A stretch of DNA of 64,000 nt, from positions 1-64,000 of the forward strand of contig NZ_QWGR01000002.1 of NCBI RefSeq assembly GCF_003576475.1, written 5' to 3'. This DNA is from Maribellus luteus. Its GTDB lineage: Bacteria; Bacteroidota; Bacteroidia; Bacteroidales; Prolixibacteraceae. Below the pieces are notes generated by a model. The model saw nothing but the letters and a program-made list of their open reading frames with translations, was not told the DNA's origin and ran no database searches. A program made the translations under genes and the position numbers. Numbering within the stretch: position 1 is the stretch's first letter; every line of letters starts with the position of its first letter. Shown here piece by piece: positions 9,051-18,203 of this stretch.

Positions 9051-10205
9051 CTATTTATTTAGTATAATCCTGAAAGTTGTACCCTTGCCAACCTCTGACC
9101 ACTTGATGAATATCTTGCCGCTGTGGTAGATTTCAACGATTCTTTTGGCAAGTGACAAACCAAGGCCCCAGCCTCGTTTTTTGGTGGAAAAACCCGGTTG
9201 AAAAATAGTTTTGTGATTGGACTTCGGAACCCCGCAACCCGAGTCGGTAATATCAATTGTTACGTTCTTTTCTTTTTCCGTAATGGCAACTGTAATGCTT
9301 CCTTCGTTAACCATTGCATCAATGGCATTTTTACACAGGTTTTCGATTACCCATGAAAAAAGGGCGGCGTTTAAAGGTACTTCAATGAAAGCGCTTTCAT
9401 CGTAGCTGGCAATAAACTTAACTTTGCTCGAGGACCTTGTTTTCAGGTAGCTTAATGCCGAATTTATTACTTCAACCACATTGATACGTAATAATTCCGG
9501 TTTGGAGCCAATTTTTGAAAAGCGTTCCGTAATGCGTTCCAGTCTTGAAGTGTCGCGTTCGAGTTCTTTTACAAGGTCTTCGTCTACGTCTTTTAGTTTG
9601 AGCAATTCAATCCAGGCCATCAGGGAAGAGATGGGAGTGCCGAGTTGGTGTGCCGTTTCTTTCGACATGCCTACCCACACTTGGTTTTGTTCGGCGCGGT
9701 TGGTAGCCAGAAAAGCAAAATAGGCCACCACAATAAAAACCATAATCACAATCAGCTGAATGATAGGGTACAGACGAAGATTTCGAAGGATGCTTGATTC
9801 GCGGTAGTAAAGGAGTTGGTGTTCATTTTCACCCAAATCAATGTGAATGGGTTCCACTCGTTCCTTCATCTTTTTAAGTTCTTTCTGCAGAACCTCTTTT
9901 TTTCGGGCTTCGTTGTAATGAATATTGGCATCGGAATTAATCGAGCCGTCGGCATCTAGTACAATAATCGGAATGGTGGTATTTTGCTGTATTACTTCAA
10001 GAAGGAAGTTGATGTATTCGGTGTTGGAGTTTTTGAAGCTGATAATTTGACGTGTAGCTTCGGCCCAAAGTTCTACTTTGTTTCGTTCTTGCAGGGCCAT
10101 TTTTTTGGTTAGCCAGTTTGTATAAAGCAGCGATGCAACACCAATGGTTATTGCTGCAATAAGCAATAAAATTTTTCCCCGCCGTCTTTTCAGATAAATA
10201 TCCAA
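9051..10205 (-). CDS. Membrane sensor histidine kinase (orphan)
   Basis: 384 residues. One transmembrane helix (about 11-29), an extracytoplasmic sensing region of about 110 residues without a recognised fold, a second helix (about 146-166), then directly the HisKA domain with His186 in KETAHQLGTPISSL, and the ATPase domain with N-box NLCKNAIDA (289-297), G1 DSGCG (321-325) and GWGLGL (345-350). There is no HAMP domain. The start must be the TTG at 10205 if the first helix is included, because the next Met is residue 36. No response regulator is adjacent; the nearest is at 13575 on the other strand. Confidence 0.93.
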   Translation of the reverse strand: MDIYLKRRRGKILLLIAAITIGVASLLYTNWLTKKMALQERNKVELWAEATRQIISFKNSNTEYINFLLEVIQQNTTIPIIVLDADGSINSDANIHYNEARKKEVLQKELKKMKERVEPIHIDLGENEHQLLYYRESSILRNLRLYPIIQLIVIMVFIVVAYFAFLATNRAEQNQVWVGMSKETAHQLGTPISSLMAWIELLKLKDVDEDLVKELERDTSRLERITERFSKIGSKPELLRINVVEVINSALSYLKTRSSSKVKFIASYDESAFIEVPLNAALFSWVIENLCKNAIDAMVNEGSITVAITEKEKNVTIDITDSGCGVPKSNHKTIFQPGFSTKKRGWGLGLSLAKRIVEIYHSGKIFIKWSEVGKGTTFRIILNK

Positions 10206-10305
10206 TGTAAGTGGTTTTAGTACTCTGTAGCAAACGACTTAAAGATAAAAATATTATACTGAATTGCTTTTGTTTGATAAATAAGGATGAGCCGGAAAGC
10301 CCGTT

Positions 10306-12213
10306 TTATTTTCCCAAAATGTCCAGTACTCCCTTCTTAATGCCATTGGTGTCGATACCACACTCTTTGTAAAGATCTTCTGTGGTGCCGTGTTCAATAA
10401 AGTGGTCGGGAATTCCGAGCAGTTTGATCCTGGCTGAATAACCTTTTGCCGCCATAAATTCCAATATGGCTGATCCAAATCCTCCCTGAATGGCCCCGTC
10501 TTCAACCGTAACAACTTTATCGAATTTTGTAAAAACCTCGGTCAGCAATTCTTCATCTAAAGGTTTTACAAAACGAAGGTCGTAATGTGCGGCTGAAATG
10601 TTTTCACTGGCCAGGCTTTTCACCGCATCCAAAGCAAAAATCCCGGATTTTCCAATGGTAAGAATGGCCACATCGTTTCCGTCAGAAATTTTCCGTCCTT
10701 TTCCGATTTCTATTTTTTCGAAAGCTTGCTTCCAATCGGGTTTAATGCCGCAGCCTCTCGGGTAGCGAATCGAAAATGGTTGTGCATTTTCGTCGAGTTG
10801 AGCCGTGTACATCAGGTTGCGTAAATCCACTTCGTCCATGGGAGCCGAAACAATCATGTTGGGAACCGTGCGCATGTAGGCAATGTCGAAAACCCCGTGA
10901 TGTGTAGGCCCGTCTTCTCCTACGAGCCCGCCACGGTCGAGACAGAAAATAACATGCAGCTTTTGAATGGCCACATCGTGTATTACCTGGTCGTAAGCGC
11001 GTTGCATAAAAGTAGAGTAGATATTGCAGAACGGAACCATGCCTTGTGCAGCCAGTCCGGCCGAAAAAGTGACGGCGTGCTGTTCTGCTATTCCCACATC
11101 AAAAGCCCGGTGAGGCATTTGTTTGATCATCTGGTTCATGGAGCAGCCGGTGGGCATGGCCGGTGTTATTCCAACAATCTTTTCATTTTGTTCGGCCAGC
11201 TCAACCAGTGTTTCCCCAAATACATTCTGGAATTTGGGAGCCATTTCGGCCTCACAGTTGCAACGGTGAATCTCTCCGGTTTCTTTATCAAAAATACCGG
11301 GGGCATGCCATTTTATCTGGTCCTTTTCGGCAAAGGGAAATCCCTTTCCTTTTTGCGTAATTAAGTGTAATAATTTTGGGCCCGGGATTTCGCGCAAATC
11401 TTCCAGTACCTCTGTCAGGTATTGAACGTCGTGTCCGTCAACCGGTCCGAAATAGCGGAAGTTAAAGGCTTCAAACAGGTTGTTTTCCTTTAGCAGCATG
11501 TTTTTGAGTGCATGCTGGTTTTTTTGAATAAATGCCCGGGTCTTGCGTCCGATGCCGTCCAGTTTTCCTAATCCTTCCCACACGTCGTGTTTAAAACGGT
11601 TGTAGGTATCCGATTTGGAAATATTCAGCAGGTATTTGTTGAGGCCTCCCACACTTGGGTCGATGGCCATGTTATTGTCGTTCAGAATCACCAGCAGATC
11701 GGCATTTTCGCCGCCGGCGTTGTTGAGTGCTTCAAAAGCCATTCCTCCGGTCATGGCACCATCCCCGATTACTGCAACTACTTTTCGGTCGTTTTCGTTC
11801 TTGATTCTGGAGGCAATTGCCATACCCAAAGCTGCCGAAATGGAGGTGGACGAGTGTCCCACGCCAAAAGCATCGTAAGGGCTTTCACTGCGTTTCGGAA
11901 ACCCGCTCAGTCCTTTGTACTTGCGGTTGGTGTCGAAATTATCCCGGCGTCCTGTTAGGATTTTGTGCCCGTAAGCCTGATGTCCTACGTCCCAAATCAA
12001 TTGGTCGTAAGGAGTGTTGTACACATAGTGTAAGGCAACGGTAAGCTCAACTACGCCCAGACTTGCACCAAAGTGCCCCGGATTGGTGGACACCACATCA
12101 ATAATATAATCGCGCAATTCTTTGCACACATTCTTTAGCTCGCTTTTCGAAAGCTTTTTCAGATCAGCCGGGCTGTTTATTTTTTCCAGAAGGTTCCCCT
12201 TTACACTCTCCAT
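10306..12213 (-). CDS. dxs: 1-deoxy-D-xylulose-5-phosphate synthase
   Basis: Thiamine-diphosphate enzyme condensing pyruvate and glyceraldehyde-3-phosphate, the first step of the MEP isoprenoid pathway. 635 residues, normal for the family. ThDP/Mg site GDGAMTG (150-156) with NDNNMAI (178-184), the catalytic-Glu segment [13 protein letters not shown], and the transketolase C-terminal domain are present. The ATG at 12213 is preferred to the TTG one codon earlier. Single-gene unit with a strong -7 box just upstream. Confidence 0.97.
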   Translation of the reverse strand: MESVKGNLLEKINSPADLKKLSKSELKNVCKELRDYIIDVVSTNPGHFGASLGVVELTVALHYVYNTPYDQLIWDVGHQAYGHKILTGRRDNFDTNRKYKGLSGFPKRSESPYDAFGVGHSSTSISAALGMAIASRIKNENDRKVVAVIGDGAMTGGMAFEALNNAGGENADLLVILNDNNMAIDPSVGGLNKYLLNISKSDTYNRFKHDVWEGLGKLDGIGRKTRAFIQKNQHALKNMLLKENNLFEAFNFRYFGPVDGHDVQYLTEVLEDLREIPGPKLLHLITQKGKGFPFAEKDQIKWHAPGIFDKETGEIHRCNCEAEMAPKFQNVFGETLVELAEQNEKIVGITPAMPTGCSMNQMIKQMPHRAFDVGIAEQHAVTFSAGLAAQGMVPFCNIYSTFMQRAYDQVIHDVAIQKLHVIFCLDRGGLVGEDGPTHHGVFDIAYMRTVPNMIVSAPMDEVDLRNLMYTAQLDENAQPFSIRYPRGCGIKPDWKQAFEKIEIGKGRKISDGNDVAILTIGKSGIFALDAVKSLASENISAAHYDLRFVKPLDEELLTEVFTKFDKVVTVEDGAIQGGFGSAILEFMAAKGYSARIKLLGIPDHFIEHGTTEDLYKECGIDTNGIKKGVLDILGK

Positions 12214-12229
12214 CAACTAAAAATAATTG

Positions 12230-12237
12230 CAAAGATA
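12230..12237 (-). promoter_or_regulatory. Candidate -7 promoter element of dxs
   Basis: Minus-strand TATCTTTG matches TAnnTTTG at every fixed position, 17 bases upstream of the dxs ATG. A -33 TTG is not seen at 19 bases. Confidence 0.4.
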
Positions 12238-12354
12238 ACATTTAGTTACCTACCGTTTGTTCACGACTGTCACGATCAGCACGAATCAACGGTTGTAAAT
12301 AAAGTATTTTTAAACGTAAGAAACAATGAGCTTAGTATATACTATGCAGGCCAT

Positions 12355-13128
12355 TTAAGGTGTCGCTATCAGTTCAGAAATCAGCACCAGCCCGTCAAGT
12401 GTAAGCATCGGTTCAATGGTTTTGATCCGGGAGGTAAGTGGAGCTATCACCGAGCTCAATCCTCCGGTTGCCACAACAGTTAAGCTTTCATTAAGTTCTT
12501 GTTCAGTTCGGTTCACAATCGAATCAACCAGGCCGGTGAAGCCAAAAACCACACCCGCCTGTATTGCATGAATTGTGTTTTCGCCTAAAACCGAAGGAGG
12601 CGGAGTGAGATGTATCTGCGGCAGTTGCGCGGTTTTCCCGGCAAGAGCGCTGACAGCTGTTTGTAACCCGGGGGCAATGGCTACTCCTTTTATGGTTTTG
12701 TCGGCACCAATGGTTGTAAAGGTCAGCGCCGTTCCAAAGTCGATAACCATAGTAAGCGGGCCGTATTTATGATAGGATGCCACCGCATTGGCTACCAGGT
12801 CGGTGCCTATTTCAAAGGGATTCAGGATTTTTACAGGCAGCTTCCCGTAAATGGAAGGGTTTACGGTTTCGATACGGGCCAATTCAAAAATTCCGTACAG
12901 CATCTGTTCAAAAGGCCGGACAAGCGAAGGAACCACACTGCTTAGAATAATCGACCTGACATCGTTTTTGCCAATTTCGCCACCGGTGAGCAACGAACGA
13001 AAAATTACTTCGTACTCATCAGCTGTTTTTAGCGGATCTGTTTGTATCCGCCAGTGGTTGACCCAGGTTTTGTTTTCGTAAACTCCAAAAACGATGTTGG
13101 TATTTCCGATATCAATTGCCAGTAACAT
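12355..13128 (-). CDS. coaX: Type III pantothenate kinase
   Basis: Phosphorylates pantothenate in the first step of CoA synthesis; the CoaX type is insensitive to CoA feedback and requires a monovalent cation. 257 residues of the ASKHA fold with the phosphate-1 loop DIGNTNIVFGVYE (5-17), the DFGTALTFT phosphate-2 segment (about 134-142), and the conserved GTDLVANAVA pantothenate-site segment (about 112-121). ATG at 13128. No conserved partner adjoins it. Confidence 0.96.
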   Translation of the reverse strand: MLLAIDIGNTNIVFGVYENKTWVNHWRIQTDPLKTADEYEVIFRSLLTGGEIGKNDVRSIILSSVVPSLVRPFEQMLYGIFELARIETVNPSIYGKLPVKILNPFEIGTDLVANAVASYHKYGPLTMVIDFGTALTFTTIGADKTIKGVAIAPGLQTAVSALAGKTAQLPQIHLTPPPSVLGENTIHAIQAGVVFGFTGLVDSIVNRTEQELNESLTVVATGGLSSVIAPLTSRIKTIEPMLTLDGLVLISELIATP

Positions 13129-13574
13129 ATGTGATTTTATTTTCAGGTTAATGGTTAAAACCCTGCAGTGGAATTACAGCTACTTTCCTTCTGTCTTCAA
13201 ACCTATGTATTTCCAATGCAAGGTGACTTATTTCTGTTTATCCTTTTAAAGTTGCTCTATACATCAAACAAACTTACGGGATTATCTGTTTGCAAAACTA
13301 CTTTTTTAGCTTTTTTCAGCGTTGAATTAATGGGATATTATGATAATAAATACAAGATATTTGTTGGGGCCCGGTGGTTGGAACGTGTGGCTCAAAGACC
13401 GGAAGCCGAGGCAGGAAGCGCTTGTTTTTCTATCGTTTAAAGCGAACAAATTGCAAGGCTAACCAACGATATTCGAAATAATTACGTTAATTTAGATCGG
13501 CAGTTTGTAGCGATTGTTTTCTTTGAAAAAAGTATTATTTTTAAACCTGTTGCTAAGTCATCAATTCCAAAGTT
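13129..13574. other. Gene-free interval between coaX and the response regulator
   Basis: 446 bases between divergent genes. A stop-free frame at 13168-13440 (+) would give a 90-residue protein with no recognisable domain, no good ribosome-binding site and atypical composition, and is not called. The only supported element is the promoter candidate at 13514-13543. No tRNA or clear hairpin-plus-T terminator was seen. Confidence 0.6.
13514..13543 (+). promoter_or_regulatory. Promoter candidate for the response regulator
   Basis: TTG (13514-13516), a 19-base spacer and TATTTTTA (13536-13543) match the Bacteroidota -33/-7 arrangement with one mismatch at the last base. It is 32 bases upstream of the ATG. 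Confidence 0.45.
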
Positions 13575-14069
13575 ATGCAAAAAACAAAAAATCCATTGAT
13601 TTTCATCATTGAGAATAGTGTTGTTTATAAAGACTTGATTGTTGGGTATTTGCAGTCAAAAAAATACACAAACGTGAAGGTCTATCAGAAAGGTGAAGAT
13701 TGTATGAAAGATCTGCATCTGAAACCCGATCTGATTGTTCTCGATTACCTGTCGGTAAGCATGACGGGTTTGGAACTGATGGTGAAGGTAAAAAAAGAGC
13801 ACCCCAATGTTGACTTCATATTTTTGAGCGGGCAAAACGATTTGGAAGTGGCTGTTCAGATTATGAAAGTAGGAGCTGCCGATTACATTGTGAAGAATGA
13901 CAAAGCTCCGCAACGGCTGGTAAAATCGATTGAAGGCCTGTCGCAAACCGCCAGACACGAAAAGCAGACAAAAGGATTCCGCATTGGAGTAATTGGCTTT
14001 TTTGTGTTGCTTTTCCTGGTTATTATGATCATCATTTTTGTGTCGTTCTTTCTGGGGTACGAATTTTAG
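13575..14069 (+). CDS. Response-regulator receiver protein with C-terminal membrane anchor
   Basis: 164 residues. A receiver domain (about 5-125) carries the phospho-acceptor Asp57 (LIVLDYLSVSMTG), the Ser in FLSGQN (about 84-85) and Lys107 in DYIVKND. The acidic pair that binds Mg is replaced by Glu13-Asn14 (IIENS). After a short basic linker comes one strongly hydrophobic helix (about 137-160) and then GYEF. There is no DNA-binding or enzymatic output domain. A membrane-tethered stand-alone receiver could act as a phosphate sink or localised switch; its kinase is unknown, the orphan kinase at 9051-10205 being one candidate. Confidence 0.88.
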   Translation: MQKTKNPLIFIIENSVVYKDLIVGYLQSKKYTNVKVYQKGEDCMKDLHLKPDLIVLDYLSVSMTGLELMVKVKKEHPNVDFIFLSGQNDLEVAVQIMKVGAADYIVKNDKAPQRLVKSIEGLSQTARHEKQTKGFRIGVIGFFVLLFLVIMIIIFVSFFLGYEF

Positions 14070-14209
14070 CATTCCGGTTCGTATCGTATTTCCCTGATTT
14101 TATTTTGCAAAGGCACAGGTCTTTGTAATGAGAGACCGTTTCGTACCTCTTGGCGGGGTTTCAGAATGGTCGATTTTTATTACCTTCCCGCCTTCAAAAA
14201 AATTAGATC

Positions 14210-15652
14210 ATGGGATTTATCGCTGTAATTAAAAAGTACAACCGTAGTTTCTGGACCTCCAACACCATCGAGCTTTTCGAAAGATGGGCCTGGTATGGCT
14301 TTTACCTGGCTTTTCCGATTTTCCTGGTTGGGTCAACCGATACCGGTGCATTGGGATTTACAAACGGACAAAAAGGAGCGATAATGGGCACCGGGTCTGC
14401 GTTGTTGTATTTTTTACCGGTAATAACCGGTTCAATTGCTGATAAACTGGGATACAAACGCATTCTGCTTCTGGCATTTGCCATTTATATCTCCGGATTT
14501 TACATGATCAATATTTTTAACAGTTACGAGCTGGTTTACTTTGCTTTTATTTGGATTTGTGTGGGCGGTGCATTTTTTAAGCCCATTATTTCTGCCATGG
14601 TTGCCAAAACCACCAACGAAGAAACAGCCTCCATCGGGTTTGGGATCTTTTACATGATGATCAACATCGGCGGTTTTATTGGGCCGTTTATCGCCGGGGC
14701 ATTGTTGAAATTGAGCTGGGAGTATGTTTTTTACATGTCGATTGCTGCAATGGGCGTAAATGTGCTATTGACTTTGTTCCTATTCAAAGAACCGGGGCGC
14801 GAAAAAGACGATTCTTCCTTGCTTCGGAATATTGTTCTGGCGTTTAAGAACATTTGGTTGACACTTCAGAACTGGAAATACGTATTGTTTCTGATTATTA
14901 TGATCCTTTTCTGGACCGCTTTTAACCAGCTGTATTATTCGTTTGGGATTTTTATTGACCAATGGATCGACACCACCCAGGTTTACAACGGGCTACACAA
15001 TGTGTGGCCATGGCTGGCCGAGACGATCGGGGAGAACGGTTCCATCAATGCAGTTTCGATGACCAGCATGGACTCTTTCTTTATCATTGTGTTTCAATTG
15101 ATGGTTTCAGCCTTTGTAATGCGCTTTCGGCCCTTGGCGGCCATGATGGGCGGAATACTGGTTCTTTCCGGCGGTTTGGGGCTGATGTTTTCGACGCAAA
15201 GCGGGTGGCTGATCTTGTTGGGTGTACTGATTTTTGCCTTGGGCGAAATGGGAAGCTCACCAAAATTTACGGAATATGTGGGTAAGATTGCTCCTGCTGA
15301 TCAGAAAGCACTTTACATGGGAACTTCCTTTTTACCGATTGCTGCAGCCCATAAAATAGCTGGCTGGCTGTCGGGTGATTTCTACGAAGGCATTTCCGAC
15401 AAGTATTTTCTTTTGCACAAAGAAGTGGCAAAACGCGGACTTCAGTTTCCGGCAGAGTATAGCGAAACGTTTACCAAAAACGACTTTTTCAGTCAGGCGG
15501 CCGAAAAAATGAACATGAGTCAAACGGAGTTAACGCATTACTTGTGGCAGAATTATCATCCTTCCAACATTTGGATGGTGTTCTCGGGAATTGCAGTGGC
15601 TGCCGTTGTATTTCTTTGGCTGTACAACCGCTTTATTGTGGGGCAGAAATAA
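14210..15652 (+). CDS. POT/PTR2-like major facilitator transporter
   Basis: 480 residues with about 12-14 predicted membrane helices in the MFS arrangement. The first helix carries NTIELFERWAWYGFY, resembling the proton-coupling ExxERFxYYG motif of proton-dependent oligopeptide transporters, and the loop GSIADKLGYKR matches MFS motif A. Proton-driven uptake of di/tripeptides is therefore the best guess, although soluble insertions such as the segment near 245-275 differ from canonical POT members and the substrate is not certain. ATG at 14210. No partner genes. Confidence 0.85.
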   Translation: MGFIAVIKKYNRSFWTSNTIELFERWAWYGFYLAFPIFLVGSTDTGALGFTNGQKGAIMGTGSALLYFLPVITGSIADKLGYKRILLLAFAIYISGFYMINIFNSYELVYFAFIWICVGGAFFKPIISAMVAKTTNEETASIGFGIFYMMINIGGFIGPFIAGALLKLSWEYVFYMSIAAMGVNVLLTLFLFKEPGREKDDSSLLRNIVLAFKNIWLTLQNWKYVLFLIIMILFWTAFNQLYYSFGIFIDQWIDTTQVYNGLHNVWPWLAETIGENGSINAVSMTSMDSFFIIVFQLMVSAFVMRFRPLAAMMGGILVLSGGLGLMFSTQSGWLILLGVLIFALGEMGSSPKFTEYVGKIAPADQKALYMGTSFLPIAAAHKIAGWLSGDFYEGISDKYFLLHKEVAKRGLQFPAEYSETFTKNDFFSQAAEKMNMSQTELTHYLWQNYHPSNIWMVFSGIAVAAVVFLWLYNRFIVGQK

Positions 15653-15960
15653 ATACCGGAAAATTTCGAATAAACAATGTGTGATTCAAAAGCCCCATCG
15701 GGTGGCTGTTTGGAGATTGAATATTGATTATTCAGGATTGGTTATTCTTCTGTTGACTCTTTTAAATCTCCAATATTCAATGCAGAATATTCAACGGGTA
15801 TTTTGTTGAAGATTGATCATTCTATATTCAATGTCGTTTACTTAAGGGAGAAGTGAAACAAAATGAAAATACACTCCTTCGACTCCGCTCAGAGTGACTG
15901 TCAGACTGAGCGAAGTCGAAGTCTGTTATCGTTAACTAAGCGACATCGAATCTACATTGG
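15653..15960. other. Gene-free interval with an interspersed palindrome
   Basis: 308 bases between convergent genes. It holds short direct repeats of an attcaatattgat-like sequence around 15715-15830 and the palindrome at 15877-15921. No coding potential on either strand. Confidence 0.6.
15877..15921. repeat. 45-base interspersed palindromic repeat
   Basis: Arms cttcgactccgctcag and ctgagcgaagtcgaag are 16-base inverted copies with one mismatch around a 13-base centre. This CTTCGAC..CTCAG sequence is familiar as an intergenic palindrome in many Bacteroidota genomes (from memory, not searched). It lies between convergent genes and could also help terminate transcription. Confidence 0.75.
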
Positions 15961-16479
15961 TTATTTCTCTACAACAAACCGCCAGGGCATGCTGATCCAG
16001 GGTTCTCCGGCGTAGTTGATGCCAATACGGGGAGTGGCAGTGTATTTAGGTTGTTGCCCCGCGTCTTCAATCCAGATTCGCTCCGATGTGGAGAGGTCTT
16101 CTCCGTAAAACGATTTATCGAGTTGCAGGGCGCGTCCCACTCTTCCGGGGCCGGAAATGCCCTCCAGTCCACGGATGAGAACAGCGGTCGGTTCATTCTC
16201 CGCTCCGCTTACAAAATTCAGCATCCAGTACATGCCATAGATCAGGTAAACATACACAAGGCCTCCGTTGTGAAACATCACCTCGGTACGGGTCGTCCTT
16301 CCTTTGCTGGCGTGGCAGGCCCGATCTTCCATCCCCCGATAAGCTTCCACTTCGGTAATTGCCAAACGCAGAACGCTGCCGTCAGCAAACCGACGGACGA
16401 GTATCTTCCCCAACAGTCGTGGCGCTACATCGGTTACTTCTTGCCGGAAAAAGGAGGGTGGGAGACGTTTGTTGTTCAT
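15961..16479 (-). CDS. 3-methyladenine DNA glycosylase (AAG/MPG family)
   Basis: Base-excision repair enzyme removing alkylated and deaminated purines. 172 residues from the ATG at 16479 (an upstream frame to 16527 adds 16 atypical residues). The MPG signature is present: RLLGKILVRR near the N-terminus, the catalytic segment ITEVEAYRGMEDRACHAS with the general-base Glu, the intercalating-loop region YLIYGMYWMLNFV, and AVLIRGLEG. Divergent from wbpE, with about 106 bases between starts. Confidence 0.94.
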   Translation of the reverse strand: MNNKRLPPSFFRQEVTDVAPRLLGKILVRRFADGSVLRLAITEVEAYRGMEDRACHASKGRTTRTEVMFHNGGLVYVYLIYGMYWMLNFVSGAENEPTAVLIRGLEGISGPGRVGRALQLDKSFYGEDLSTSERIWIEDAGQQPKYTATPRIGINYAGEPWISMPWRFVVEK

Positions 16480-16585
16480 TCTGTAATGCTGTTCTCTGTG
16501 CAAAATGCAAAATAATTGCTGAAACAAAGCCGAAGCACACTAATTTTATATTTTTAAAGTTTTATTGAAAGAATTCAGACCGGAT

Positions 16586-17743
16586 ATGCAAACCATCCAC
16601 TTTTCAGATCTTTACGGGCAATATCTCACCATGAAAGATGAGATTGACGAGGCAATTCAGGACGTGATTCGCTCTGCACAATTTGTGAAAAGCAAAAAGG
16701 TGGCTGAATTTGAGGAAAAGCTGGGAGCTTATCTCGGGACGAATGTAATTGCCTGTGGAAACGGAACCGATGCTTTGCAAATAGCATTTATGGCTTTGGG
16801 GCTGAAGCCCGGTGATGAGGTGATTACTTCGCCTTTTACGTTTGTAGCAACCGTTGAAACGGCTGTTTTAATGGGCCTGAAACCTGTTTTTATCGATGTT
16901 GATCCTGATACATTCAATATCGATGTTTCGCAGATTGAAAATGCGATCTCTGCAAAGACAAAGGCGATTCTGCCCGTTCATTTGTTTGGGCAATGTGCCA
17001 ATATGGAAGAAATTCTTCGCCTTTCAGAGAAGTATGGTTTGTGGGTGATTGAAGATGCGTGTCAGGCATTGGGAACCGAATCTGTTTTTAGTAACGGAGC
17101 CCGACAAAAGACCGGCACAGTTGGAAATGTTGGGTGTAACTCATTTTTCCCTTCAAAAAATCTGGGAGCTTTTGGCGATGGCGGTGCTGTTTATGCCAAC
17201 GACGAGCAACTGGCTACGGTGATTCGTTCCATTGCCAATCACGGAATGAAAGCAAAGTATGAGTATGAACGAATAGGGGTAAATTCGCGGCTCGACAGTA
17301 TTCAGGCAGCCATTTTGGAGGTAAAGCTGAAATACCTGGAAAAGCACCTGGTGGCCCGGCAAAAAGCAGCAGCTTATTACGATGAACACTTAGCAGGAAT
17401 TGACGGATTGAAAACTCCTGTTCCGGCCAATTACAGTACGCACACATTTCATCAATATACCCTTCAAGCAGATCGGAGAGATGATCTGCAGGAATTTCTG
17501 AATAATAAAGGAATTCCAACGATGGTGTATTATCCGAAGCCCTTACATTTGCAGGAAGCTTACCGTTTTTTGGATTATAGGAATGGCGATTTTCCGGTAA
17601 GTGAAAAGATGGGTAAAACCGTGTTGTCGCTGCCGATGCACACAGAATTGGAAATGGGGCAGCTGGAATATATCGTTCGAAGTGTAAAAGAGTTTTATGG
17701 TTTCTCGCTAAGCCGCAAAGCCGCAAAGTCAAACTTAAGCTGA
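16586..17743 (+). CDS. wbpE: DegT/DnrJ/EryC1 aminotransferase, WbpE-like
   Basis: PLP enzyme predicted to transaminate UDP-3-keto-GlcNAcA, giving UDP-GlcNAc(3N)A. 385 residues from the ATG at 16586; an upstream in-frame TTG (16565) is not favoured. Schiff-base lysine K191 in SFFPSKNLGAFGDGG; the PLP-nitrogen partner is Asp157 in VIEDACQALG. The assignment to WbpE rests on having WbpD, WbpA and WbpB right after it. The last dozen codons (SLSRKAAKSNLS) are read from a 'ccgcaaag' repeat element, so the natural C-terminus has probably been replaced at the junction with the GxxExxY insert. Confidence 0.93.
   Translation: MQTIHFSDLYGQYLTMKDEIDEAIQDVIRSAQFVKSKKVAEFEEKLGAYLGTNVIACGNGTDALQIAFMALGLKPGDEVITSPFTFVATVETAVLMGLKPVFIDVDPDTFNIDVSQIENAISAKTKAILPVHLFGQCANMEEILRLSEKYGLWVIEDACQALGTESVFSNGARQKTGTVGNVGCNSFFPSKNLGAFGDGGAVYANDEQLATVIRSIANHGMKAKYEYERIGVNSRLDSIQAAILEVKLKYLEKHLVARQKAAAYYDEHLAGIDGLKTPVPANYSTHTFHQYTLQADRRDDLQEFLNNKGIPTMVYYPKPLHLQEAYRFLDYRNGDFPVSEKMGKTVLSLPMHTELEMGQLEYIVRSVKEFYGFSLSRKAAKSNLS
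17706..17728. repeat. Left flanking repeat of the GxxExxY insert
   Basis: The unit cgctaag is followed by two tandem ccgcaaag copies, inside the 3' end of wbpE. An inverted relative (ctttgcg, cgtccttgcg, cttagcg) lies on the other side of the GxxExxY gene at 18134-18156. Confidence 0.65.
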
Positions 17744-17749
17744 AAAGGA

Positions 17750-18127
17750 ATGACTGAAAACGAGATTGCAAAAATTATAGTTAATACATGTTATGATATT
17801 CATGTAAAACTGGGGCCCGGATTGCTGGAATCGGTTTATGAAGAAATTTTGTTTTATGAATTGACTTCCCTGGGGCTGAATGTTGAAAGACAAAAAGCTA
17901 TTCCATTAACCTGGGAGGATAAAAAAATGGAAATCGGTTTTAGAGCAGACCTTATTGTTGAAAACAAGGTAATTATTGAACTAAAATCAGTGGAAGTAAT
18001 TGCCCCCGTTCATCCCAAACAATTACTAACTTATCTTAGAATTACCGGGTTGAAATTGGGTTTGCTTATTAATTTCAATGAGAGGTTAATAAAAGATGGA
18101 CTAACACGTATTGTGAACAGGTTATAG
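17750..18127 (+). CDS. GxxExxY protein (PD-(D/E)XK-like)
   Basis: 125 residues. The naming motif is GLLESVY in LGPGLLESVYEEILFYEL (about 22-39). A nuclease-like core follows: RADLIVENKVIIELKSVE supplies the Asp, Glu-x-Lys of the PD-(D/E)XK superfamily. The biological role of the family is unknown. It is not a sugar enzyme and interrupts the wbpE-wbpD-wbpA-wbpB operon. It starts 6 bases after the wbpE stop and is flanked on both sides by ctttgcg/cgcaaag repeats, so it looks like an inserted cassette. Confidence 0.92.
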   Translation: MTENEIAKIIVNTCYDIHVKLGPGLLESVYEEILFYELTSLGLNVERQKAIPLTWEDKKMEIGFRADLIVENKVIIELKSVEVIAPVHPKQLLTYLRITGLKLGLLINFNERLIKDGLTRIVNRL

Positions 18128-18133
18128 AAATTG

Positions 18134-18192
18134 CTTAGCGTCCTTGCGTCTTTGCGTGGTAATTTTTTTCGCAAAGTCGTAAAGTGGCAAAG
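18134..18192. repeat. Right flanking repeat of the GxxExxY insert
   Basis: Contains cttagcg, ccttgcg and ctttgcg, a T-run, then cgcaaag, cgtaaag and ggcaaag. The ctttgcg (18150-18156) and cgcaaag (18170-18176) copies form a 7-bp hairpin. The element is an inverted relative of the repeat at 17706-17728 and ends 11 bases before the wbpD start. Confidence 0.65.
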
Positions 18193-18203
18193 AGGAGAAT
18201 AAA

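Noticed and set aside
13168-13440. 90-residue open frame on the plus strand between coaX and the response regulator
   Set aside because: No ribosome-binding site of note, no recognisable domain and odd composition; it is probably chance.
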